From NCBI GenBank assembly GCA_037039925.1, contig JAXRKP010000864.1:133501-197500 (forward strand): a stretch of 64,000 nt of DNA, read 5' to 3'. The stretch comes from Doris montereyensis. Taxonomy: Eukaryota > Mollusca > Gastropoda > Nudibranchia > Dorididae. The position numbers were made by a program, and so were the translations under genes. Every line of letters starts with the position of its first letter. Position 1 is the first letter of the stretch. Shown here in pieces: positions 43,001 to 55,000 of the stretch. Below the pieces are notes generated by a model. The model was given only the letters and a program-made list of their open reading frames with translations, had not been told where the DNA came from and did not search any database.

Positions 43001-46000
43001 TTTATTTTGTTCAGTGGATTTCCCCACAGCAACGGACACCCTGTTCTGATAGTAATTCTACTTGGGCTGAAGTTGTATAGTAGAAGTCAATCTAATAGTA
43101 TTGGCTTTTGGGTTGAGTGAGTGAACAGTACTTGTTTTTGATCTCTTCAAATAATAATTTTGATGAAATAGCCAGTCAGTGCTTTCAACCCTCTTAAGTG
43201 TCACTTGATATTAGTCAATGTTCCACACCTTATTTTGTTTTATCCAGTCTGTCAAAAGGAAATGCTGTCTTGAGGATATTGCTTTAAAAACACCAAAACA
43301 ATAATTTAATTATGTGCACATCATTTGCCTTTACTTTTGACTTTCATGATGAGTAAACTCTGACAATAAAATAAAAAGTGGGATCTGTTTCAGTAAAGAC
43401 TTCAATCATTTGTTATTTTCATGTAACCAAAACATGATTATTGAATGATGACGTAGACAGAGCCTTATGGCAAACTTTATTCTGATATGACAACTAAAAA
43501 ATTAGTCCTCAAGTCATAGAAATGTTATTCACCAACATACAATCCTTATTGTTCATCATCATTCCTAGCAGAGGCCGAATCACATGGCAGCATTGTTTGA
43601 CACTGTCACCAAAATCTCCAAAAACTATTTGATATTGAACATATTTTCCTGGGTTGTGACAGAAACTGTTGACACAATCACAAGTGATGTTAGTTTCAAG
43701 CACTTGTTTTGTTTTCCTACTTTGTTTAACTGACATTTCATTTTATCAAGCTCTTGTGCTTGAGATTTTTGTTTTGGCATACCTTGTTATTAGCCTAATT
43801 ATAAAAGAGGTCTGTCAATGATTAATCTCAATTATTCTTCATCTCCTGGAATCCTAGGGACAGAGTCAAGCATCCGCACGCAAGATATTGACAAGGATGG
43901 ACTCGATGATATTGTCATAGGCCTAGCAAATCACACTACCATTGACGCTCTTCTAAGTAGAAATGAAAATATGTCCATGAAGCAATTCTGCAAGGATCAG
44001 GGTAATAGAAGAGTCTTGATATCGATTTGAGATTTTAGTATATTATGCATTTGATTTCAATATACATCTGTGTATAAACTGTATTTTCCTTACATTATGG
44101 TTTTAAGTTTTATCACAACAGTTTAATAAGCAATGGAGATCAGAAAGAGCAGAAAATGAAAATTACATTGATTTTGTGAATTTTTACAATTTTCTATCAT
44201 CTTAACTCAGTGAGAATTTTGTTTATAAATGAAGTTTGTCAAATCTGTACCAGTAAGATATTCTGTAACGTGTATGTGGACCTGACAAAACCCACTGTAA
44301 AGTGAACATTTTCAAAAAGCTTTTGTTTTGCACTGATATACCAACGTGTTTTGAGCATATTAAACTTTATTTTGGTTTAACTTGGTTGAATTTGACGAAG
44401 TTACAGATTTTTTTGTAAGAAGAAATTTAAGAATGCAGGAAACCTGTTTTTGAGAAAATCACGTTGAAAGTTTTTCTTTTATTTAAAACAATTCTTTTAT
44501 TTAAAAGAAAGTTTCCCGCTATGTGCTTAAAATACCGTATAAATACATTATTAGGCATTTTCAAAGCAGAATATTTCGTGAGGGTGTTTTGAGGCAAAAT
44601 ATTTCATGAGGTTGTTCGTAAAAGCTTATTTTAATTGAAAATGTTAAGAATTTAATTTTCATTCAAATTTACCTCAGCTCATATTTTCTGTTTTCTCGGT
44701 TTGAACCCTTTCACCTTAGGACAGCTTTTGTCAGATCCACACACATGTTTATTAGATCTACATGATTTTCTCAGGTTGGTCAAATTTGTATAATATACAA
44801 AGCTAGAGGAAACAGTATTGTAAATGATTGATTGTCCATTTTCAATGCATTGTGTCATTTGATACGTATAGCAAGGATAATCTATTTGTTGCGACATTGC
44901 AGTCAAAATGTTCTTACCTCTGGAATGTGTGCTTGCTTCTCTGATTTTGATATTGATATATGAGCTAAATAATAATTTTCTATCAGCTTTCACTTTAAAA
45001 GACTTCAAGAGAAACTTCAGACTACACAAGATGTTTAACGCTATGGCGGGATTTTGTTTGGGTTTTCTGTTTCCCCAGAGATTCATTATCCTTGCGGAGG
45101 CATGGTCATGGCAATACGGGGTTATGATGGTTCTCAAATCTGGACATCACCCACGAGATCCATTGTCATCTACCAGAACTGTGCTGACATTGATGCGAAT
45201 GGCGATGGGCAGAATGATTGCATTGTTGCTGGCCGCCATTCCACATGTCAGGTCATTGATGCAACGAATGGTAAAGTTGTAATACTAGGATTTTAAAATT
45301 TGATTTGAGTTACCCACACCCACTACTAAGGTGATCTTGGCGGAATGTGACAACAAGTAACAACTCCACTAATAAAGACAGAACAAACACGTGACGTTTC
45401 GGGGTATAACCCTTTGTCAGACAACAAACAAGAAATATCTAGATCAAGATCTAAGCACTACCTCAGGCATAAGAAGATGACTATAGATCTAAGATCTGTT
45501 AGCAATTAAAAAAAGATAAATAACGTAAACAACAAAGAGATGTGACAATGTGAACTATCTAAATAGCTGAATAATATGAAGGAGCCTTTGACATTTTTGG
45601 TAGGGATTAAAATTTTGCCTGGACTGCCCTGTAAACAGCCAAAGGATCTTTAATGTGCACAGAGTGTTGTCATCTTCACAGGGGACCTCCTTTTTATTGT
45701 CTGTCTCTGATGGGACTAGGTGTCGATCCATTTACCTGGACCAGGGGCTGTATTTTTTTCTCGAAAAAACTTGAAAAATTTTCAAAAGTTGGTGGGGCTC
45801 AAACCAACTACCTTTTAGTTGAGAGGCCGACACCTTGCCTCTGGACTACCGAGTCCCCTTATTATACTAGGAACAAAATATTGAGCTGATTATCTGTTGG
45901 TTTTGGCTGTAAGAATTAATAACATCTTTTGCCATATTCAGTATTTTTTAAAAGTCAGTCCTTAAACTGCGCTTTATTTTTTAAAGAGTTAAAAGAGTAA

Positions 46001-49000
46001 AACCTAGACTTCCTAAAGTATATAATGTAATATTCAAAACTCAAATGAAAAGAAAGATATTGTCCTATAGATTGTCTTGAACATGGTGTCAATTAGGCTG
46101 CCGGACTTAGAGTCAGAGGTTCTTGGTTCAAATCCTAGCAAAGCTATGTCTGACGGTACAAACACTAACCTGGGAATAAAAACCTGTGTTAGACTAGCAT
46201 CTTGTCTAGGAGGTGACTATTATCACCTGTTCCGCTTCACACTATAGAAACCACGATAAATTCTGGTTCTATGGGACGTAATGGTCTTGAATGAATTGTA
46301 CATTACTGTACTTGTTTTAAACAGAGTAAGAAGGGCACAAATGAGGTTGAGAAAAGAATATCAGGTTAATTGAGATATAAAAATCAAGTGTAAAAGGCTG
46401 CTTTCACTGGTTATCTTCACGTTTTTTATTTTAAAATTGTTTCTCATCCGAGTCTTTGGTGCATACAGCTGTCATCTTCATTTCATTTGTCTTTGAATGA
46501 AGAATAGGGAGTGAGGAAAAGATAGCATCTTAAACGTATAGGTCACAGCGGATTTCTTACGTCATAGGTCTCACATCAGTGACCATATTTCTCTCTCTAT
46601 TTGTTCAACCGTATTAAAAATAATTATCGTTCGGGTAATTATAATGTGCTCCAGGACTCAAAATTAGGTTATACGCCAATGTGATGTCATCCAATTGTGA
46701 CTTGACTTACTGACTTGACTTAATTTCCACGGGTAGTCTCCTGCCCATTGGTGTGCATGATTCTCCTTGTTGTTGATTTCCATTCATGCCTGTCTCTTGC
46801 CCCTATAACAACAATGTTGTATAGACTTAGTTTTGTCTAGTCTCTGATGTCGTCAGTCCATACTCTCTTTTGCTTTTCTTTCCTTCAACAATGCCGATCA
46901 GTGCTGTCTTGATTATTCGATCGCCTGATATTCTGCAGATGTGCCCGAAGACTCTTGACATAATGATATATCAAGAGGGTAATGTTTGAAAGAAATGGTG
47001 ATGTCCAGGATGTAAGCTTGGTTGGTAAACGCTGTCTTTTCATCGTGAGGCAATAGGTGCCGATGCAGAGGTCGCCAGTTCAATCCCATGGCACCCAAAG
47101 ATTTTTTCTGTCTATTCCTTCGTCTGTGTTCCTATGGGGCTTTAATATTATTTAACGTCGTTATCCTTCACTTTCAACATGCCTTTTCCTCACTATCTTT
47201 ATGTGAAAAAAGATGGCCACGTTTGTGGCAATGACAAAGGGTTGGTGAGAAAGTTGTTTAGAAATTTCCCAATTTTGAACATTTTTCTTTGTTTTAAAAA
47301 CAATTTAGGAACATCTTTCTTTGTTTTACAAACAATTTATAACATTTTTATTTGTTTTAAAACCAATTTTGAATATAAACTAATATAGACAAAATAAAAT
47401 CTTCTTAGGTGACTCTTAAAAAAACTCAACTTTTGTAAGGAGTATGATTATGGTGTCGATGGCCGAGTGGTTAGGCTGCCAGACATGGCATCATGATGTC
47501 CTGGGTTCGAATCTAAGTAAAGCTAGGTTCAACGTTGTGTTCCTTGGGAAAGGCATTTAACTCATATTTTCCCTACTCTACCCAGGTGCAAATGGGTACA
47601 AGCACAATCTTTGGAGTAAAAACCTGCATCAGACTAGCGTTATGGCGGGGAGGTGATTATTATCACCTGTTTCGCTTTTAACACTATTGAAACCAGGATA
47701 AGCTCTGGCTATATGGGCCGTATCGGCCTTGAAGGACCTGAAGGATGGGTTATGGATTAGGAAAGATTCTGCTAGCTTGCACATTATGTTAACATAAGAG
47801 TCATGTTAAGATGGTTTGGCTGATTTTGGCACTTCATTCAGCTATAGGAAAATAACAATGTATGATTTTGTGACACAGGTCGGCTTCTGTGGATTGTGGA
47901 CCCTGATTCCCCCTCCTGGTCATCACACCTCATTCCTCACTGGACCATTTACCAACCTGTAATCATACCTGACTTGGACAGTGATGGATTCATGGATATT
48001 TTGATTTCTCACGGTGGTGACAATACAAAAGAGGCTTGGGTTAGTTCAGTTTATGATCATTCATTGTTCTTGTTTTGTAATCAGATACGTCTAGATGTCA
48101 AGATAAATTAGTAAAGTTTCAACTTTTTATTATAACATTAACTTAACTTGATTTGAATTGTGACTTATCAAAGGTGGATCGATAGAAAGCAGGCATTTTT
48201 CTTTTCCTCATTTTAGTTTAAGTAATTTGATTTGAAGCCAGATATCCAGAAAAAGAAATAATAAAATATTCACACTAAGGAGATGTATCATCTTTCATGT
48301 CTTTGTCTTTAAAATTTTTATTTTTTTAAGTAACGTCTGTTTTAAAATTTTACCATCTCTTTTCCTCCTCCTCCTCCTCCTCCCTAACCACCCACCCCCA
48401 CCCCCTCCCTTCTCCCTCTTTCACTCAACTCTCTCCTCCCCATTACCCGGACGAAAACACAAAACTGATGTTTAAAATACCCAGGATCACAATAGACAAG
48501 CAGGACGACTGATTCTTTTGTCTGGAAGATCAGGCCTTCCTATAGGAAAACAATTTGTGGAACTACCAGACAATAAAGAGACATACATGCCACCTGTTAA
48601 ATTTGTGACAGCCAGTGGGGCCATCTATATTCTTGTGGGCAATGGAGGAGAAACTGTATCTGGTTTGTAAATGATAACATTCATTATAGAAAAAGGAGAG
48701 AGAGATGTTGTAAATGTTCAGTGCAATCATGGAGAGTTAAGATAGAAGTGTTGTTTAAGGGAAAATTGTGCATTTATTTGTCTTTATTCAAAGAAATGTC
48801 CTTTGATCATTTTATTTTAAATCATGTTTTTATTTGATAGCCCTGCAGACTTTAAACAGAAGTGCTTTCCTGTTGGATTTTCTGCATGAAAGTAGAAGGA
48901 TTTCTTTTAACTTTCTTAAAATTCCTCTGACTTAATTATCCAATTCTTCTTTTGTATTGTTAGCTATTCTTGTCTAATCTATGGATAGCATCTGCGATGT

Positions 49001-52000
49001 GGGGCTTTTTCTGTCTAAAAGGTCTTCTTAAATCATTTATAATTTGTTCATTCATTAGTCTTTTTGGGTTATTTTCATAGTAGGTTGAAATATTCGTAGC
49101 AATTTGACTGAGGTAGATGGCATCTTACACTTTCAGTTTATTCCATGTTCCCTCTGTGAGTCATCATGTTTTCGGTCCATGTGGATAGTATTGATTCAGC
49201 ACGTTAGCTGAAGAGATTCAATTTGGCATCTCAGGACCGCTCTACTTGGTTTGATGTTACTTAGAGAAATAATCTCATGCATATTTATTTATTAATGCAC
49301 GCATAAAGATCGTTTGTTGTTACATCATGATATGTTATTCCGATAGTTGACAAGACACAGATCATTGAAATGTAATAGCTGTTTTAATGTTGTATTTATA
49401 TTGGCCCTTTCCATACTTTGTCACAGGTAATCTATATGCAATTTCACTTGTTGACATTTACAAACAAACAACTGGATCAGCCAAGTTTCCTGACACCCTA
49501 GTAGCCAGTGAATCTCAAGACTTGTGGGCAACAGGCAAAAAGCGCCAGGATGGTTTTATTACTTTGTTCAGGTATGTCCAGTGAGTGTATTGGCTGACCC
49601 TGCACCCTGTTTTATATCTTTGTCCTGATTTTGTTAAACAATATAGATTAGCAGCTGCATCGGTCACCAGACTTTGCTCTTATCTGGTTAACTTTTTTCT
49701 ACTTTAATTTTATTAGCTTTTGGGACTGTCTCCGCCAGTCTGTTCACGGCCGCAGACATGACCATACGAATTTATGAATGCTTCTTCGATTGCGTAAATT
49801 TGATAGAAACCTGCAATTTTTCATAGGTGATAAACGACAAAAAGAGACAACTCCACCAAAGGAGACAGAACAAATGTGTGATGCTTTGTGTATAGCCCTT
49901 AAGCAGACAACTCATATCCCCACACTTAAACAGGCATTCGCACAGTGTGCTGTCAAAATGAAGGGCATGAAACGAGATGAAAGGAGGAACAGGAGAATGA
50001 GTTAACAAACACTTTTCCATAGTAGCTCAGGGATCAGACCGTTTTGACAACCAAAATTTAGACCTCACAGAAAGTTGGAAGAAGATATAAAAGAGGCACT
50101 AAAGCAAAGAAATTTAACTTTCACGGAAGGAAATAGAAAATGCCAAGACAGGGTAGCCTGGATAAAGATCATTTGGGGTATCTAAGCCCATACACTGGAA
50201 GGCAGAAGACCAATTTATACAAAAAGCAGGAAAGAAAGAAATTAAAATAATGATGAAATATTGTGTTTCCAAAACTTTGTGAAAAATTTGTATTTCTCAG
50301 AGTTTAGTGTGGCTTACTAACTGAGAATCCATGGTATCCTTATTGCCTTGATTAAATTATTATATAATCTTATTGTTTCTTGTATGATTTTTGTTGATGC
50401 AGTGAGTGAAATTGGCATGACATGGTGGTGAGCATACGATAAGATAATAAGATACGTTATTGAATACCGTATATTAATGTCTTTGATGAAATAAATAACA
50501 AGTAATGTTCACACTTTCCTCACCAGTGGCAATATCAGTGGCGTGATGGTACCTCCCATTTTGGTTGACTGCGACACGGATGGCTACGTGGACTTGCTGG
50601 TATCAACATTTGACGGCCAAGTAGCCCTATTGGGTGGGCCAAGCTTTGCTGTCAGATGGAGCAGAGCCTTTGAAGGAATGGAGTCATACAGGTTTGTGAT
50701 ACTCATTCTCTTTGTTATCAGGATAGTTGTAAGCAGGGATAAGTCATAGTTTATGTAGCTGATTATTTGTTATTTGTAATTATATGACTTTGCTATCAAG
50801 GTCAATAGACTTTGAAGCCTCATCTGTTTTCATGATTTCCCTGGTGAAAGCAGACCATTCTCTTCTATCCAAAGTAATTTTTCTCAAGTATTTCAAATTG
50901 TTGTGTGATGTTAGTTTAAGTGTAATGCTTTTCGTTCTCTTTAGATCGTTATTCAGGATGACTTTTCTCTCTTCTTTTTCACTTGGATGTAATTATATGG
51001 TAGGTTATCATTGACAAACCTTCACACTTTGCATTGTTCATAAAGCCACTCAGTGTGGAGAAATCAATATTGTACATTTGACTAGCAGTCACTGCTGTGA
51101 AAGGTTAGAAACACCCCTTACTTATTGGAAAATGCCTGAATTTATGATTCATAGGTTGTTACCAGCTTCAATGATTTTGAAGGATTTCTTGTTGATGGCT
51201 GATGAATCTCAGATTTTTCTGATCAGATCTTTCAAATATCTTCAACTCTAAGAGATCCTTTTTATTTTGTCCTAATGGTTTGGTGATAATCATGTTTCTT
51301 GTCTTAATGAATATGTTTCCTTTTAAAAAATATTGGTCATAAAAATTGCAATGTCACACACACATACACACACACCCAAGATGAATTTAAAAGGGAGGAC
51401 CAACGTTTAGAATCATTTGTAATTGTCTCTTTCAGTTCACCAAGTCCTGGACTGTTCAATGATGACACAGTCCTAGATTTTATGGTGCATTTAAACAAAG
51501 GTGTATGGGATCGTTACAATGGCTCCACAGTAAGTGCTTCAGTTAAGTCGTGCTGTTCACGGTAAACCATCTTTGCTGATTATCCAATGTTGGCTTTTTG
51601 TTTGCAAACTTTGTATTTTAAAAATAAAAAAGATGTTAACGTTTGTGATAAACTTTCCCATAATTTGATCTCAAAAGAACTGACTTGAGACCTTAGGACT
51701 GGGAATTTTGATCATTTTTGCATCTGTTTATTATTTCACATGATTTCATTGCAGCTTCATCAATATGAATAAGTGTTTCATCTTTAGCAAAACTCTGTTC
51801 ACATGTCAAAAGAATGAAAACAGCTGAAAGTTAGTAGGAATCTTCGGATTTTATTTTTGAATTAGTGTGTACATATTTTTTTTCGTCTTTGTTCCTTATT
51901 TTATTTTATTTTTTTTTGTTTTGTTTTGCAGACTTTAATTTTGAATGGCGTTGATGGCTCAGCTCTATGGTCTGTTGATGCGGAAAGCTATGCCTATTCA

Positions 52001-55000
52001 TCGGATTTGTCGCTACATACTGTAAACGATAAAAGTGATGTCTTCGTATTCAAAATGGTTGGCCTTAATTCAAACATTTCATCTCACCTTGAGAATCAAA
52101 GTTTGAGGGTGAGTAACTGTTTTGGTATTTATCACTTTAATTACCTGTGCTTTGGTTTGTTTTCTTTTTTTTTGCTGTTGTTTTTTTTTTGTTCGTAATA
52201 CATTTTAGTTCAAAATTGATTTTACAACTTTGCACAACACTAAAATTGTACGCACACAGACTAGAAAAAAAAATCAAAGGGTATATTTCTCTCCTCTCTT
52301 ATTTGATGCTTTGTTTGATTATCAAGAATGAATAAACAATAGCACATGTCTTGGTACATTTTTGATATTTTATTTTGTTTTTAATTACACAGAAAAGGCA
52401 TATAGGGGTGTAAAAGACGAGACAAGAACTAAAACAAACGATGATATGACTGGTGAAGAGTTTCAGATCATGTGTGAGTATTTCCTGACAGACAATAGAT
52501 ATACAAGAGGTTGGGAAATGGAAACAGGTTTGAGATTTTAGAACAAAATTTTTATTGAGGAATGTTTAGTTGCTGGTATTTTCAATGGTGAATAAGCTGC
52601 AAAGTCCAGACTAAGAAAATTTGGTGTTCAGGTAGGAAAGTAATCTAAGTCACAACCTGAGAATAAGAAGAATAAAGTTCTATCTTCACTGAGAGTCAAT
52701 TTTGCATTATTCAATTTGAAAATGTAACTGTTTGTACAGATTTTTTATAAATTTCTATGCTGTCTTCTTGTCTTTATCACCATTAACAGGAAATATAAAC
52801 AAACATCATTTACAAATTGACATATGAAATCTGTAGAAATGATTAAGCTTTCAAAGTGGAGTAATGCAAAATTGCACTCAGTGGAGATAGAACCTTATTC
52901 TTATTGTTCTCAGGACGCAAAATGTCCTTGACATGTGTATGAATCTAGTGAATTGTGCATATATGACATATTGCATTTAAGATAAACATTGCTTATTTAT
53001 TTCAAGAGTAAATAAGTTGTGCAATAACAAAGGTGAGGACTCATTAACTATTTGATAACAAGCAAAATAGTTGTTATTTTGCTGCCCCCTTCCCCTCCTC
53101 CGCACCATGACAATTGTAAGTTCCTCTAAATGAAAAGCTAATATTTATTAGTGTCATGCAGTTTTTTTTAAATTGGGCATTTAAACTCTTCTCCAGGTGG
53201 AGAAGTGATGTCCCAAATGGCCTCAGCACATCCTGTGTGTGATGCAAGTTTACATTCTCTCACGCAAGAAATATTTTTAATGGACCGATGGATGGCCAGT
53301 AGTCCAATTCATATTTTGCAACAGAAAGCTGAGAGGCATCACTACCGTAAGTGTTTAAATAAGGAAAAAGTTTTGCTTGTGGAAGAAGGGTAAAGCTTTT
53401 ATCTTGATAGGGCATTGGGATCATTATCCATGTTATAAACTGATTTCTTTTTTCTTCTTCATGCATTTGATTTGATTTACCCACATCCATAGCTAAGGGG
53501 ATCTCGGGGGTTTTGGTAGGATTCTTAATTTTGCATAGACTCTCATGTAAACAGCCAGGGATCTTTGGACGTGAGCACTATTGTGATCTGTACATGGGAC
53601 CTCCTTTTTTGTCATCCGTCTCCGATGGGACCAGGTGTCGATCCACATACCTGTACCAGGGGTAGATTTTGCTAAAAATAACTTGAAGATATTTTTTCAA
53701 TGTTGGCGAGGCTCAAAACCACTACCTTTTGGTTGAGAGGCCGACACCCCCTTGCCTGTGGACTATCAAGTCCCCCTCTCTCTCTTCTTCATGTCATTTT
53801 TACACTTTTTTTGTTCTTTGAAATTTAGTTAAGAAAAGACAAAGTGAGAAAACATCTTTGAAATTTAGTCAGAAAAGACTGACAGAAAACAACTCTGAAA
53901 TTTAGTGAAGAAAAAAGATGACAGAAAACATCTGTGAAATTTAGTTAAGAAAAGACACATTGATTGACAGAAAAGATGTTTGAAATTTAGTTAAGAAAAG
54001 ACACATTGAGTGACTGAAAACATCTTTGAAATTTAGTCAAGAAAAGACATTGAGTGACAGAAAACAACTCTGAAATTTAGTGAAGAAAAGACACATTGAG
54101 TGACAGAAAACATCTTTGAAATTTAGTGAAGAAAATATACATTGAGTAACAGAAAACATCTTTGCGATCATTTTACCAATAAACTTCTTTGTCTCTTCTG
54201 GCTCATACATTTATTCAATGGAGCAAGCCACACAGCTGGTTTTGTATGTCAGAAATGCTAATTAAAATCAAAGATAATTCTTTCTTTTCTTTCTCTTTTT
54301 TTAGTTCATCCATTGGACTTTGATACTGATCCTTTTTCTAAATTTTGTTTGCAATTCTTGTCATTAGAACTGGATCACAAACTGGGAGACCGTCACTGTC
54401 ATGCACTGTCACCACGACAGAAAAACAAGATAGACATGTGTGAAGTGTTAGTTCCAACGAGTTATACTGGTACGTAAATAGATCTCTCCTACTACATTCT
54501 TACAATGAAATACTTACAAAGACAAAAATATAAAGATGGTTTTCTAGTCTGTTTCCCCACACCAGTGCAAGCTCACCGACTATATCATTTATCCCTCAGC
54601 AGGCCATTTCATTCACACCTGAGTCAAGTGTGGAAAGCAGAGTGAAGTACCTTTCCTAAGAGTACAACATTATGAAAAAACATCTGGAACAGCCATGATT
54701 ACAAACTCACAACACTGCAGTTGCACTACAACGCCTACTAAAAATGTTTAAAATTGCTTTGGTTTTTCAAGTGCATATATAATGTATTTTATGGCCTCTT
54801 GTTCTTTTCCCCACTTTTGTTTGTCTGTATTATTGGCTTTGACAATCAGAAAATTTATATATACAACAAAAAGCAACGACTTCAAATTGTATTTTGGATT
54901 GCCTTATCAACACAACGTTTCAGAATCAAAAACAAGAAAGAAGATCCCGAACCTACAACCAAGAACAAAAATACAACAAATAAAAATATGTTTCCAACCC

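Noticed and set aside
44679..45282. 152-codon minus ORF and 124-codon plus ORF overlapping FAM234-like exon 4
   Set aside because: Shadow frames; exon 4 is supported by splice phase and the DIDANGDGQND loop in the other frame.
47449..47530. Possible functional tRNA gene
   Set aside because: Boxes A and B are good, but the head continues into a SINE body shared with two other copies, and no cloverleaf acceptor closes at the right distance.
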